This document shows positions 1 through 8,654 of a stretch of DNA of 64,000 nt, piece after piece. Origin of the DNA: Neobacillus vireti (GTDB lineage: Bacteria; Bacillota; Bacilli; Bacillales; Cytobacillaceae); the NCBI RefSeq assembly GCF_001026695.1, contig NZ_LDNB01000007.1, forward strand, positions 92,071-156,070, in the 5' to 3' direction. Position 1 is the stretch's first letter, and each line of letters starts with the position of its first letter. The notes below the pieces were generated by a model, which saw only the letters and a list, made by a program, of their open reading frames with translations, was not told where the DNA came from and did no database searches. The position numbers and the translations under genes were made by a program.

Positions 1-113
1 TCCCATAGCGTCAAGCTAGTAAGAACCCTGAAAGATGATCAGGTTGATAGGTCAGAGGTGGAAGCATGGTGACATGTGGAGCTGACTGATACTAATCGTT
101 CGAGGACTTAACC
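1..113 (+). rRNA. rrl: 23S ribosomal RNA, 3' end (partial)
   Basis: The first ~113 bases match the conserved 3' end of bacterial 23S rRNA, including the segment reading GACTGATACTAATCG and ending in GAGGACTTAACC. The gene starts before the window. A 5S gene follows about 80 bases later in the same direction, the usual 23S-5S order of a Bacillales rRNA operon. The exact 3' end is placed by similarity and may be a few bases off. Confidence 0.95.
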
Positions 114-194
114 AAATTTTTAAAGCGAACTCGTTTTTACAACACTTCTTCTGCATTATCTAGTTTTGAGGGAATGAAACCTCAAGTTCATATA

Positions 195-312
<118 letters not shown>

Positions 313-315
313 ACG

Positions 316-347
316 AAAAAGGACAGCTGAATAGCTGCCCTTTTTTG
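316..347 (+). terminator. rRNA operon terminator
   Basis: A short stem (GGACAGCT against AGCTGCCC, one mismatch, GAAT-type loop) is followed by six T's immediately after the 5S gene. This is a standard rho-independent terminator for the rRNA operon. Confidence 0.85.
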
Positions 348-395
348 TGTTTTTTTATAGGCCGTGTTAAAGAACATTCTTGCATTTTAGCACAA

Positions 396-526
396 TGTTG
401 ATTGGAGTGGAAGGCGCGAGACTCCTGCGGGATCAGCGGGACAGGTGAGACCCCGCAGGCGCTTTAGCGCCGAGGAGGCTCACGCCCGCCCCGCGGAAAG
501 CGAAGCGCCTGGAACGGAAATCAACA
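396..526. repeat. 131-bp GC-rich structured intergenic repeat element
   Basis: The element is bounded by perfect 8-bp inverted ends (TGTTGATT at 396-403 and its complement AATCAACA at 519-526). Inside are further palindromes: CCTGCGGG (424-431) with CCCGCAGG (452-459), and GGCGC/GCGCC around 458-471. It is much richer in GC than its surroundings and has no plausible reading frame. From memory, very similar sequences occur in many copies between genes in Bacillus genomes. It could be a MITE-like repeat or a structured RNA. Confidence 0.6.
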
Positions 527-573
527 TTTTCTTTTAACACAGTCTTTTTATAAAAAACAAGACTAAACCGCGA

Positions 574-1503
574 TTACTTAATCACCCTGCGTGCGGTTAG
601 GTAATGTGTGTCGTACCAAGGATAAAACAACACTCTCGATACAACGCCTTGAGTCGGATTGGTGAAAATAACTTTATTATTTCCTCCGTAAATGGCGACG
701 ATATTAGGTGTATTTGAACCAATTGTGTTGGTGAAAAATACAAGATCCCCTTTTTTAAGGTTTGACCTTGACACAATGGTTCCTTTTTTAACGAGCTCGC
801 TTAGGCTGCTGGTGCCAAGAGTGATTCCATTTTGTCCGTAAATGTAGTTCACAAATCCACCGTTTGTAAACGTTTTGGTTGCAGGGTTATTAACGTTATT
901 GCTTACGGTGACATGTCCCTGTAATGTGTAAGCCGTGTTTACAATCTTATCCGCCGTTGAAAGCGGACTTGAAGGCATATAGCTTGGTATGACACGTCTT
1001 GCTCCGACAAAATTTTCTGTGTAGTAAGGTTTAGCAGTCATATCTGATATCACGATGTTTTGCGTCGGGTCAGCCATATGCAGAAGTTTGTTATTCCCCA
1101 TATAAATCCCAATATGATCGGCGGGATTGCTGTCTGTCTTGTCCACATCAAAGAAAAACAAATCCCCTTTTTTAAGTTGATCTTTATTGACGGGCACACC
1201 GAGCTTTAACATGTAGTCCTCATTATAAGTTGCTAAATCTACCCCATTTTGTTTAAAGATAAAATCAATAAAAGTCGCACAAGAAAATTTGTAGGGATAT
1301 GTAGTTTTATATTCAGCCCGACTATATGTTGCTTTTCCAATTAAACTAACCCCTGTTTTAATGATAGCATCAGCAATCTGATCGGCTGTTTGATTTGGAC
1401 CGATAATTGGTGCTGCATTCACTTTGTTTTTTTCAAATACGATACCAAATGAACCACTTGTTAATAGAAAGACCCCTATTAAAACCAGAATAAATCTTTT
1501 CAT
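574..1503 (-). CDS. Secreted NlpC/P60 protein with one active-looking and one degenerate domain
   Basis: A 309-residue exported protein. The start at 1503 is preferred because GGAGG lies just upstream and it opens a signal peptide (Lys/Arg, then a hydrophobic stretch; cleavage expected near VNA-A at about 30). Two NlpC/P60-like papain-fold domains follow. The first has C75 (FSCATF), H130 (ADHIGIY) and H142 (LLHMAD), consistent with a peptidoglycan endopeptidase. The second keeps the fold pattern (KKGDLVFF, GARRV/TARRV ends), but the aligned catalytic positions are N214, I268 and F280, so it should be inactive. It has no wall-binding repeats, unlike the hydrolases at the other end of the window. 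It is divergent from the YheC/YheD-like gene. Hydrolase activity of domain 1 is inferred. Confidence 0.85.
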   Translation of the reverse strand: MKRFILVLIGVFLLTSGSFGIVFEKNKVNAAPIIGPNQTADQIADAIIKTGVSLIGKATYSRAEYKTTYPYKFSCATFIDFIFKQNGVDLATYNEDYMLKLGVPVNKDQLKKGDLFFFDVDKTDSNPADHIGIYMGNNKLLHMADPTQNIVISDMTAKPYYTENFVGARRVIPSYMPSSPLSTADKIVNTAYTLQGHVTVSNNVNNPATKTFTNGGFVNYIYGQNGITLGTSSLSELVKKGTIVSRSNLKKGDLVFFTNTIGSNTPNIVAIYGGNNKVIFTNPTQGVVSRVLFYPWYDTHYLTARRVIK

Positions 1504-1720
1504 CGTAACTCCTCCAAATAAAATAGTCGCACACTTATTGTGCAACAATTTGGCCAAGCAATTCATTGGAATTTCCACAGAGTACTATCTATGTAAAAGA
1601 ATTGGAATTTTTTCGGAGGGTTACATAAGTTTACAAATACTTTAGGTGTTTGTACAATCCTCAGGATTAAAAATTCATACAATGAAAAAGTGAACCTAGA
1701 AAAACAGAGGTGAATAAATT

Positions 1721-2743
1721 TTGGTACGAATTGGTTTACTGCATCATCATCAGAATCCTAATGATTATAGTCCATTGTATGCTTATTGGCTAATTGCAAA
1801 AGCAGAAAGTGCGGATATCTTTTATTTCACTCCTTCACAGATGGATATAAAGAAACGGATTGTTCGCGGATTTGTTTATGAATATGGAGAATGGAGACAA
1901 AGGGATACAACTTTTCCAGATGTTATTTATAATTTAAGTTCACATTCTAAGAAGGAAATGTCCTTACTACATGATCTAATAAGGGACATTCCCATCTTAA
2001 ATTTTCCTCTAGAAAATTGGCTTGATTTATATGAGACATTACAACATGAAGTTCAATTTAACCAAAATTTAATCCCAACTTACCCCATTAAAACTTCGGG
2101 AGATTTCTTTCGTATTTTAAATCAATACGGGAGAATTATCGTAAAGCCATTTGAAAGTAACAATAGTACAAACATGCTTCTTATCGAAAGGAAGGAGGAG
2201 ACATGCTTTGTTTGGAAAGATGGACAACTATTGGAGAGGGACCCGGAACAGCTGCGAATTTTAATAAGACATAAAATTACAGAAGAACGCTTCTTTATTC
2301 AGCCTTACCTTTTATGTAACACTACTGAGGGAAATAGCTATAACCTTCAAATACAGCTTCAGAAAAATTTATTTAGTGAATGGACAGTAACCTCTATATC
2401 CCCAAAAATTGCACCCAAAGGAAGTATTATTACTAATATGAACTCCGGTGGATCTACTCAGGAAATTGAACCCTTTCTCAAACAACAGTTTGGGGAAAAT
2501 CATTACAAAATCAAACAAAATATTGAGCACTTTGCTCTTCAATTTGCTTCGCAATTGGCGCAAATCAAAAAGGAGATATTCCAGTACACCCATGAACTCA
2601 ATATAGATATAGTCATTGATGATTTACAGAAAATATGGGTATTTGATGTTAAATGCCCTTTAGGGGTTACTTCAATCAATTTTTCTGAGTTGAATCATAT
2701 CAGAAATCATTTTTATTATGCTAATTATTACGCTAATATATAG
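1721..2743 (+). CDS. YheC/YheD-like ATP-grasp protein (spore coat associated family)
   Basis: A 340-residue protein starting at TTG, 8 bases after AGAGGTG. It resembles the YheC/YheD family of endospore-coat-associated ATP-grasp proteins. Features include an N-terminal region with PDVIYNL, a nucleotide-binding stretch (GRIIVKPFESNNS, about residues 138-150), FIQPYL, and a C-terminal segment with DIVID and IWVFDVK. Members normally end in a D/E-V-N metal-binding motif; here it reads FDVK, a departure that may alter activity. There is no signal peptide, so it is cytoplasmic. It appears monocistronic. The biochemical reaction of the family is not firmly known. Confidence 0.75.
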   Translation: MVRIGLLHHHQNPNDYSPLYAYWLIAKAESADIFYFTPSQMDIKKRIVRGFVYEYGEWRQRDTTFPDVIYNLSSHSKKEMSLLHDLIRDIPILNFPLENWLDLYETLQHEVQFNQNLIPTYPIKTSGDFFRILNQYGRIIVKPFESNNSTNMLLIERKEETCFVWKDGQLLERDPEQLRILIRHKITEERFFIQPYLLCNTTEGNSYNLQIQLQKNLFSEWTVTSISPKIAPKGSIITNMNSGGSTQEIEPFLKQQFGENHYKIKQNIEHFALQFASQLAQIKKEIFQYTHELNIDIVIDDLQKIWVFDVKCPLGVTSINFSELNHIRNHFYYANYYANI

Positions 2744-2780
2744 GCTCTCGTCCCCCTCTCCCAACACCCCTCCTCATATA

Positions 2781-2810
2781 ACCAAGGGATCGAAAAAACG
2801 GTCCCTTGGT
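2781..2810. terminator. Hairpin after the YheC/YheD-like gene
   Basis: A perfect 9-bp inverted repeat (ACCAAGGGA / TCCCTTGGT) with a 12-base loop lies about 40 bases after the stop. There is no T-run on the + strand, so terminator function is only likely. Confidence 0.45.
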
Positions 2811-3017
2811 CCTATCAGTAAAGGAATTTAGCCCTATGAAAAACATGATATGATAAAGAAGTAAAAATTTAGGAATACCAATTGTTAACATAAACCTAAT
2901 TCCATTGGACGGTATTGCAGCTAGGAGACATCTATCTCCATACTCCATTAAACCTATACGCATTGTGAAAATATACTTTATACCGTAAGAATGCTAGAAA
3001 ACTGGGGAGAGATTTAC

Positions 3018-6000
3018 GTGATTTTAACATTATTTGACCGGAAGAAAGCACTCACGTATGTATTGCCGGAGCGAGTGACAGGTCGGTATGTGCTTTCTAC
3101 GGAAGACGAAAGCGGCAGCAAAATCGAGCTGATGGCAGTTGAGGCTGAAGATGGACAATGGTTCATAAAGTCCAATAAATATGCGTTCTTAAGCAATGCC
3201 GAGGGGCAAAAGCTCAGCAAGCAGCCGATTGAACCTTTCAAAACCTATACGATTAAGCGGGAAAATGAAAAGCCGTCGCTTTTATATGCCGAGCCTGCGG
3301 AACCAGATCAATATGTATATACAAAGCACTACGTTACCACAAATGAAGTGAAAATCGGCAGGTCGAAAGACAGTCAAATTTGTTTCGCCAATAAATTAGT
3401 GTCCAATTCCCACTGTGTCATTGAATATGACAAAAACGGCAGAGCGGTTGTCCGTGATCTAAAAAGTTCCAATGGTACATATGTCAACGGAGAAAAGATC
3501 ATCGAGCACACCCTTAAAATTGGCGATTGTATCTACATAATGGGGTTAAAAATTATTTACAACGGAAAACTGCTGTCGTTAAACAACCCGCATCAGCTAG
3601 TTCTTTTGGAGCGGAATGCGTTTCAGCCGTTCGCTGCCGAGCAGCCGAAAATAACGGAAGAGGAAGAGCTAGATGAATTTCAACAGGAAGAGGCAGCAGA
3701 CGAGCTTTTTTACCGCTCTCCTCGTTTTAAAAGAGAAATCGCAACAGCCGAAATCAAAATTGATCCCCCGCCACAGCCAGCGAACCCAGAAGAAACCCCG
3801 TTGATGCTGCTATTAGGGCCGTCGCTCACAATGGGAATGGCCTCTTTATTTATGGGTCTGTTTACTTTACAAAATGTCATGTCATCAGATGGGAACATCA
3901 TGCATGCGATGCCAATGTTGGTGATGTCCTTTAGTATGCTGGTGGGGACGATACTTTGGCCGATATTAACGAAACGGCATGAGAAAAAGACTAGGATTAA
4001 ACAGGAAAAAATTAGACAGGAAAAATATCGCGCCTACTTAGTGGAAATGGCGAAGGTCATCGAAGAAGAACAGAAGCGGCAAAGCGTGATTTTGCATGAG
4101 AACCATGTCCCAATTGGGCATTGTATCGCAAGGATTCAAGCGCGGCAGCGAAACCTGTGGGAACGCACGCTTGGCCAGAATGACTTTTTAAAGCTTCGGT
4201 TAGGTCTTGGCAATATGCCGCTCAATGCTGACATCAAATTTCCGGAAAAACGCTTTACTCTTGAGGATGATGAGCTGCAAGTAGAGCTCTATAAACTGGC
4301 AGATATGCCTAAGGTGTTAACGGATGTACCCGTTACATTCTCACTCATGGAGGAAAAGGTCAGCGGGATTATTGGCAGCAGGGCAAAGGTAAAGGATTTT
4401 GTCGAGGGACTGATCTTTCAATTAACAGCCTTACATAGTTATGACGAATTAAAAATGGTGTTTGTTTACGATAAACGGGAACAAGACATATGGAATTTTG
4501 TGAAATGGCTGCCACATGTGTGGGATGATACGAAAACCATTCGCTTTATGGCCACTGATGCCAATGAATTAAAAGAGCTGTCAGCTATACTTGAAAAAGA
4601 ACTTTCCCAGCGGCTAGAGCAAGCGGACGAATCAGCAGCACCGCACTTTGTTGTTTTTTCGATGGATAAAAATTTAGCAGCAAAAGCGGAAATGTTCACG
4701 ATGATGTTACAAGCAAAACAGAATATTGGATTTAGCTTAATTACCCTTTATGAAGAATTGAAAAACTTGCCGAAAGAATGCTCAGCGGTCATTGAACTGG
4801 ATGACGAAGCGGCAAAGATTTTTGATAAAGATGATATTACGGGTCAATATACGGCATTTCGCCCCGATATATATTTGCAGGAGGACCCGGAGAAGCTGGC
4901 GATTCAGCTTGCAAACATCAAGCTTTCTTCATTAAATAAGGCATATGCGCTGCCGGAGATGCTCACCTTTTTAGAAATGTTTGGTGTTAGTAAAATTGAG
5001 CATCTAAATGTGCTGACAAAATGGAAAGAAAATGATCCGGTGAAAACACTGGAAACACCTATCGGGGTCGATCAAGCGGGGGAATTATTCAAGCTCGATC
5101 TCCATGAAAAATTCCACGGTCCGCATGGACTGATTGCCGGGATGACCGGATCGGGGAAAAGTGAGTTTATCATGACGCTTATTATGTCTCTCGCGGTAAA
5201 TTATCACCCGGATGAAGTGGCGTTTATTTTAATCGATTATAAGGGCGGCGGCATGGCGAATGCGTTTGTGAACCTGCCGCATTTAGCCGGAACAATCACC
5301 AACCTCGACGGTGCCGCTGTTAAACGTTCGCTGATTTCGATTCAAAGTGAGCTGAAGCGGCGCCAGGCGATTTTTAGCGAAACGAGCAAACGGGTGAATG
5401 AAAGCAATATCGATATTTATAAATACCAGAAGCTGTATCGGGAAGGCCGGGTTTCCGAGCCGCTGCAGCACTTATTGATAATTTCTGACGAATTTGCCGA
5501 GCTGAAGACCCAGCAGCCGGAATTCATGGCGCAGCTTGTCAGTGCAGCAAGGATTGGCCGCAGTCTCGGGATTCACTTAATTCTAGCGACGCAAAAGCCG
5601 TCCGGGGTTGTCGATGACCAGATTTGGAGTAACAGCAAATTTAGAATCAGCCTGAAAGTGCAGGAGAAGGCAGACAGCATGGAGGTCATTAAGCGGCCGG
5701 ATGCTGCCGAGCTCTCGACAACTGGGCGCTTTTACCTCCAGGTTGGCTTCAATGAAGTGTTTATGCTCGGGCAGTCAGCCTGGGGCGGTGCGCCGTATTA
5801 TCCAGAGGAAAAATTGGAAACTCGCCGTGATGACAGTATTGTCGTGATCGACAATATCGGCCGTGTTCTAAAGAGCGCCAGAATTGACAAGCGAAACACA
5901 ATGATGAAAAACCCGCCAAAGCAATTGGATGAAATTACAAATTACCTAGCCCATTTGGCGTCTCAAGAACAGGTTAAGGTAAAACAGCTCTGGCTCGAGC

Positions 6001-7634
6001 CGATTCCAAGTCAAATCTATTTGGAGAAGTTGCAAGAAAAATACCGCGTGACGGGAGAACAAAGCTTTGTCTTAAATCCGCTGATTGGCGAGTACGATGA
6101 CCCGGCAAATCAAAGCCAGCACATCCTGAGACTGCCGTTAACAGCGGAAGGGAACACCGTCCTTTATGGTGTCGCCGGAAGCGGAAAAACTAGCCTTTTG
6201 GCGACAATGATTTATTCACTCATGGAAGAGCACACGCCGGAAGAGGTTAATCTGTACCTATTAGATTTTAGCAGTGAAACATTAAGCTGGTTCAAAGAAG
6301 CGCCGCATGTCGGTGATGTCGTGCTGTCACATGAAAGCGAAAAGGTTAGCAATTTATTTAAAATGTTAACGAAGGAAATCGAACGCAGGAAAAAATTACT
6401 TTCCAATTATGGCGGCGATTTCGGCACTTACAATCACTCTGCCAATCAAGCGCTCGCTTCGATTGTTGTCGTGATACATAACTATGCTGCTTTTTCGGAG
6501 ATGTATGAGGATTATGAAGAAGCCATTTCCTTCTTGACCCGTGAAGGACTCAAATACGGAATTTACTTTGTCGTCACCGCGGCAAACACGGGAGCAATCC
6601 GCTATCGTTTGCTGCAAAACTTTAAGCAGCTGTTAGTCTTGCAATTGAACGATACAACCGAATACTCAGGTGTATTGGGCAGTGTTGACGGGGTCTATCC
6701 TTCGAAGCATAAAGGCCGAGGCATTTTTAAAACGAGTAGTGTGTATGAATTCCAGACCGCCCTGATCACAGATGCGACAACGGATATGTATCGTTTTATG
6801 ACCAATTATTGCTTGGAGAAAAGCAAGGGGTGGCATAAGGCGAGGGCAAGAAGGATTCCAATTCTTCCGGAAAAAGTCGATCGCGACTTTTTTGCCGCCG
6901 CTGAACTGAAAACCACTATGCCGGGAAAAGTGCCGGTAGCGGTTGAGAAAAACTCGCTGGCGATTTCTTATTATGACTTTAGCGACTCACTGGTCAATCT
7001 TGTCCTTACCAGCAGCAGTGATGAAGAATGCACTCAGTTTATCCAAGGTGCCGCCGAAGTGCTGGCGGCGAGCGGGAAGAGCGAAGTGATTGCGATTGAC
7101 CCGCTTCATAACTTCCGGCCAGATTCGAACCGGAATTATCGCTATGTGACCGGGACCAATCCAATCGAAGAGACGGTTGTGTATCTATTCAACACCCTTG
7201 TCTACCGTAATAACACGACAAAGGATGCGATCGCGGACGGCGTAACGCCTCCGGTGTTTGAGCCCATTTTCTGTGTGATTGATTCGTTCATTGAGATGAA
7301 TCTGGCGTTATCAGCAGATGGCAAGGATAAGCTGAAGGTGTTTTTAGAGAAGGGCAGCTCGCTCGCCGTCCATCTCATTATTGGCGACCAGGCCGACCGC
7401 ATCAACTCGATATCCTATGAAAGCTGGTTTAAAAACCAAGTTTCACAAAGCGATGGAATTTGGGTTGGCAGCGGCATAACCGATCAATATGTATTGAAGA
7501 CAAATAAGACCACTAGCGAAATGTATCAGGAAATACCGAACGACTTTGGTTATGTCATTAAAAAAGGGAAGCCGGTATTGGTGAAGCTGTTATCTTCAGC
7601 AGCTGCAAGCGAGGAGGAGTTAGTTTATGGATAA
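3018..7634 (+). CDS. essC: EssC/YukBA-type FtsK-SpoIIIE ATPase of a type VII secretion system
   Basis: The membrane ATPase that drives T7SS export. GTG 3018 is chosen because GGGGAGAG lies 8 bases upstream; an in-frame ATG at 2991 has no such site. The protein is 1538 residues, the usual size. Order: N-terminal beta domain; FHA domain around 105-165 (GRSKD, SNSH, then SSNGTYVNG); two membrane helices around 265-325; then FtsK-type ATPase modules. Module 1 has Walker A GMTGSGKS (~707-714) and Walker B LLIISDEFAEL (~818-828). Module 2 has GVAGSGKT (~1051-1058). Module 3 has no P-loop lysine (LTSSSDEEC), as in other EssC proteins with degenerate late modules. It is first in a long operon and overlaps yukD by 8 bases. 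Its FHA domain fits the downstream kinase and phosphatase. Confidence 0.95.
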   Translation: MILTLFDRKKALTYVLPERVTGRYVLSTEDESGSKIELMAVEAEDGQWFIKSNKYAFLSNAEGQKLSKQPIEPFKTYTIKRENEKPSLLYAEPAEPDQYVYTKHYVTTNEVKIGRSKDSQICFANKLVSNSHCVIEYDKNGRAVVRDLKSSNGTYVNGEKIIEHTLKIGDCIYIMGLKIIYNGKLLSLNNPHQLVLLERNAFQPFAAEQPKITEEEELDEFQQEEAADELFYRSPRFKREIATAEIKIDPPPQPANPEETPLMLLLGPSLTMGMASLFMGLFTLQNVMSSDGNIMHAMPMLVMSFSMLVGTILWPILTKRHEKKTRIKQEKIRQEKYRAYLVEMAKVIEEEQKRQSVILHENHVPIGHCIARIQARQRNLWERTLGQNDFLKLRLGLGNMPLNADIKFPEKRFTLEDDELQVELYKLADMPKVLTDVPVTFSLMEEKVSGIIGSRAKVKDFVEGLIFQLTALHSYDELKMVFVYDKREQDIWNFVKWLPHVWDDTKTIRFMATDANELKELSAILEKELSQRLEQADESAAPHFVVFSMDKNLAAKAEMFTMMLQAKQNIGFSLITLYEELKNLPKECSAVIELDDEAAKIFDKDDITGQYTAFRPDIYLQEDPEKLAIQLANIKLSSLNKAYALPEMLTFLEMFGVSKIEHLNVLTKWKENDPVKTLETPIGVDQAGELFKLDLHEKFHGPHGLIAGMTGSGKSEFIMTLIMSLAVNYHPDEVAFILIDYKGGGMANAFVNLPHLAGTITNLDGAAVKRSLISIQSELKRRQAIFSETSKRVNESNIDIYKYQKLYREGRVSEPLQHLLIISDEFAELKTQQPEFMAQLVSAARIGRSLGIHLILATQKPSGVVDDQIWSNSKFRISLKVQEKADSMEVIKRPDAAELSTTGRFYLQVGFNEVFMLGQSAWGGAPYYPEEKLETRRDDSIVVIDNIGRVLKSARIDKRNTMMKNPPKQLDEITNYLAHLASQEQVKVKQLWLEPIPSQIYLEKLQEKYRVTGEQSFVLNPLIGEYDDPANQSQHILRLPLTAEGNTVLYGVAGSGKTSLLATMIYSLMEEHTPEEVNLYLLDFSSETLSWFKEAPHVGDVVLSHESEKVSNLFKMLTKEIERRKKLLSNYGGDFGTYNHSANQALASIVVVIHNYAAFSEMYEDYEEAISFLTREGLKYGIYFVVTAANTGAIRYRLLQNFKQLLVLQLNDTTEYSGVLGSVDGVYPSKHKGRGIFKTSSVYEFQTALITDATTDMYRFMTNYCLEKSKGWHKARARRIPILPEKVDRDFFAAAELKTTMPGKVPVAVEKNSLAISYYDFSDSLVNLVLTSSSDEECTQFIQGAAEVLAASGKSEVIAIDPLHNFRPDSNRNYRYVTGTNPIEETVVYLFNTLVYRNNTTKDAIADGVTPPVFEPIFCVIDSFIEMNLALSADGKDKLKVFLEKGSSLAVHLIIGDQADRINSISYESWFKNQVSQSDGIWVGSGITDQYVLKTNKTTSEMYQEIPNDFGYVIKKGKPVLVKLLSSAAASEEELVYG

Positions 7635-7878
7635 GGTATTAGTGGAAGTATTTATCCCTGCTGCCAATCAGTCATTTGATACCTTCCTCCCGCTCAAAAG
7701 CCCGCTTCACGAAGTTGTGCTGTTACTAGCGAATACGATGACCGAATTGTCGCAAGGGTATTTTACAGGAACGGAACAGACCATTCTTTGCAGCCGGTAC
7801 ACAGGGGAAATCTTTAATATTAACAGCACTGTTGAAGAACTCGGCTTCAAAAACGGGACAAAGCTGATGCTGCTTTGA
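7627..7878 (+). CDS. yukD: YukD/EsaB-like ubiquitin-fold T7SS protein
   Basis: An 83-residue protein with the beta-grasp (ubiquitin-like) pattern of YukD/EsaB: an opening strand (KVLVEVFIP), a central helix (HEVVLLLANTM) and a closing strand after an ELGFKNGTKLMLL motif. It is small, cytoplasmic and without a C-terminal Gly-Gly tail, so conjugation is not expected. It overlaps essC by 8 bases, indicating translational coupling. In Firmicutes this family is a standard accessory of T7SSb, although its mechanism is not settled. Confidence 0.88.
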   Translation: MDKVLVEVFIPAANQSFDTFLPLKSPLHEVVLLLANTMTELSQGYFTGTEQTILCSRYTGEIFNINSTVEELGFKNGTKLMLL

Positions 7879-7906
7879 AAAAAGAGCTTGGGAAGGAAGG
7901 TGTCCG

Positions 7907-8650
7907 ATGAAAACCAATAAAAGGATTACGATGATCATCCTACTAATCCTTGTCGTGATAGGAGGAACGGGTTGTATGAGTTCAGAAGGAAATATTTTGA
8001 ATTATTTGGAAGGTAAGTACGGTGAAAAGTTTGCTGTCGAAGGTAAACAAAAAGGCAGTCTCCTGTTTCCCAATATGTATGGGCGAGATAAGCTCTATGT
8101 TTATCCAGAGGGAAAACCTGAACAAATTTTTGAGGCGGGACAAAGTCAGTCAAAAGAGATTCATTATTATGATGGCTATATATCTGCCATTTGGGGTGAT
8201 GAGCTAACGAAAAGCTTGAATGATCAATTAGAAAAATATCTGCCAAAAGAGAGCATTTATCGGGTTTTTGTTAATTCCTCAGAGGATGATGCTCGATTTA
8301 AGGACCTATCTCTTTATGATTATATTAAAAATGAAAACAATAAACTTATGGTTGTTTTAGAAGTTGCGATTAGAACGGATGGAGAACCTAACTTAGATGA
8401 ATACAGTACTGGATTATATCAGGCTTTTGAAGTGATAAAAAATTTACAAACAAAATACTGTACTCTTTCTGTGGGATTTGTTGACAAATCTGAAGATAAA
8501 ATGGCCGATTATATTAGAACCTCAAATGTTAATAATCTTCCTTGGTCCAACTTAGATGCGCAGGTTTACGGTTATTTAATGGTTGATGATCGATATAATT
8601 TTCATAGTCCGGAAGAATTAATGAAATATTATAAGGTAGCTGAGGAGTAA
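7907..8650 (+). CDS. Lipoprotein within the T7SS operon (possible lipase immunity or accessory)
   Basis: A 247-residue protein. It has a basic start, a hydrophobic stretch and a lipobox-like GGTGC with Cys at 23, so it is probably lipidated on the outer face of the membrane. AAGGAAGGTG precedes the ATG. I do not recognise the mature domain; it is mixed alpha/beta and rich in acidic residues. It ends 4 bases before the lipase gene. In staphylococcal T7SS loci, lipoproteins next to a secreted lipase toxin act as immunity proteins; the pairing here suggests the same role, but this is inference from position and topology. It could also be a structural T7SS accessory. Confidence 0.7.
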   Translation: MKTNKRITMIILLILVVIGGTGCMSSEGNILNYLEGKYGEKFAVEGKQKGSLLFPNMYGRDKLYVYPEGKPEQIFEAGQSQSKEIHYYDGYISAIWGDELTKSLNDQLEKYLPKESIYRVFVNSSEDDARFKDLSLYDYIKNENNKLMVVLEVAIRTDGEPNLDEYSTGLYQAFEVIKNLQTKYCTLSVGFVDKSEDKMADYIRTSNVNNLPWSNLDAQVYGYLMVDDRYNFHSPEELMKYYKVAEE

Positions 8651-8654
8651 TGAG

